6,433 bases of DNA from Desulfobulbus sp. Lineage in GTDB: Bacteria > Desulfobacterota > Desulfobulbia > Desulfobulbales > Desulfobulbaceae. Under the pieces are notes generated by a model that was not told where the DNA came from, searched no databases, and worked only from the letters and a program-made list of their open reading frames with translations. Positions 6,183 to 6,433 of the stretch are shown piece after piece. The stretch is taken from NCBI GenBank assembly GCA_030600525.1, contig JAUVLX010000205.1:1-6433 (forward strand). Direction: 5' to 3'. Both the position numbers and the translations under genes were made by a program. Position 1 is the stretch's first letter; each line of letters begins with the position of its first letter.

Positions 6183-6197
6183 GTTGCCTCCGGCAAC
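6183..6197. repeat. Short perfect hairpin GTTGCC/GGCAAC
   Basis: A six-base stem closes a three-base loop in the leader of the FIST gene. On the plus strand it is followed by GATTTT, so it could be a weak terminator for transcription from the left, but no plus-strand gene ends there. On the minus strand it would lie upstream of, or within, the FIST 5' leader. Confidence 0.4.
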
Positions 6198-6271
6198 GAT
6201 TTTGACTAACGGCCTAACATAAAATCACAATTCCTGCAAACCCGTTAACTCGTTTCCGGTCGATGTCAAGA

Positions 6272-6309
6272 CCTCGGCGCAAAGCCAGCTATAGCTGACC
6301 ATAGCGAGG
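6272..6309. repeat. Nested inverted repeat with a 12-base palindrome
   Basis: The outer arms CCTCG (6272-6276) and CGAGG (6305-6309) enclose the perfect palindrome CAGCTATAGCTG (6286-6297). It begins about 30 bases after the stop of the possible partial gene at the right edge, so it could mark that gene's 3' end, but no T tract follows. A binding site for a dimeric regulator of the FIST operon is the other reading. Confidence 0.4.
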
Positions 6310-6340
6310 GGGTTAATTATTTGCTTGATTGAGTGTTTTT

Positions 6341-6433
6341 TTATGTGATAAAATTATTACAACAGGGGCTCATATTGGCACTGGGCTCATACCATTCAAT
6401 TTTGTGTTTACGATCCCAACTCTCCCCAGCGTT
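6341..6433 (-). CDS. Possible C-terminal end of a gene entering from the right edge (partial)
   Basis: The minus strand is open from the window edge to a TAA at 6341-6343, giving 30 residues rich in charged and aromatic positions (for example DRKHKIEWYEPSANMSPC). This looks more like protein than the hydrophobic or mixed translations of the other open frames here. It would be on the same strand as the FIST and kinase genes, about 260 bases upstream of FIST. The plus-strand frames are also open to the edge, including one starting with GTG at 6345, so the strand is not settled. I do not recognise a family. Confidence 0.3.
   Translation of the reverse strand, partial: NAGESWDRKHKIEWYEPSANMSPCCNNFIT
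6366..6391. repeat. Two 9-base direct repeats spaced by 17 bases
   Basis: GGGCTCATA occurs at 6366-6374 and 6383-6391, a start-to-start period of 17 bases. It could be a paired binding site if the region is non-coding, or a coincidence if the partial minus-strand frame is real, because the repeats would then lie inside it. Confidence 0.4.

Larger units (their letters stand above)
6078..6340. other. Leader and intergenic region upstream of the FIST gene
   Basis: No gene is supported here. The region contains a possible promoter for the FIST/kinase pair, a short GTTGCC/GGCAAC hairpin (6183-6197) and a larger inverted structure at 6272-6309. TTGACA also occurs on the minus strand near 6265-6270, but no good -10 follows it. 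Confidence 0.6.

Noticed and set aside
6212..6252. GCCTAAC ... GTTAACT resembling integron attC ends
   Set aside because: The spacing is about 40 bases with no internal inverted arms, and the right core does not fit the GTTRRRY pattern.

Overview
The window looks like chromosomal DNA of a Gram-negative bacterium rich in signal-transduction genes. A sulfate-reducer-like lineage (Desulfobacterota, the former Deltaproteobacteria) is my best guess. The grounds are the kinase/receiver hybrid style (AHDLNN H-box, a receiver with a DMIM-type phosphoacceptor strand), the moderate to low GC feel, and intergenic sequence with GGGGTCAAGTC-type motifs. This assignment is an inference, not a measurement.

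Layout from left to right. Positions 1-123 hold the possible broken tail of an upstream gene. Positions 124-1518 (+) encode a membrane-anchored sensor with a complete HD-GYP domain, predicted to degrade cyclic di-GMP. It converges on a minus-strand Fic-domain gene (1635-2822) that carries its own inhibitory helix, so it should be a self-restrained AMPylating enzyme. A near-identical 20-base direct repeat lies on each side of the Fic gene (1537-1556 and 3134-3153). The long AT-rich gap at 2823-3533 contains the Fic upstream region with operator-like repeats, a 63-codon open frame without a good start, a 144-bp imperfect palindrome resembling a miniature mobile or REP-type element, and an 11-bp inverted repeat.

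A minus-strand pair follows in transcription order: a FIST-domain sensor (4857-6077), then 24 bases later a soluble hybrid histidine kinase with a C-terminal receiver domain (3534-4832). Neither has a membrane segment. I read them as one operon in which FIST detects a small cytoplasmic ligand and passes the state to the kinase. The receiver has no output domain and no response regulator or HPt protein is present here, so the output partner must be elsewhere. At the right edge, 6341-6433 (-) may be the last 30 codons of another gene, followed by a structured intergenic region.

The four complete genes are of recognisable families. The less ordinary material is the FIST/kinase pairing and the repeat-rich gap around the Fic gene. 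I found no CRISPR array, tRNA, rRNA or complete transposase.
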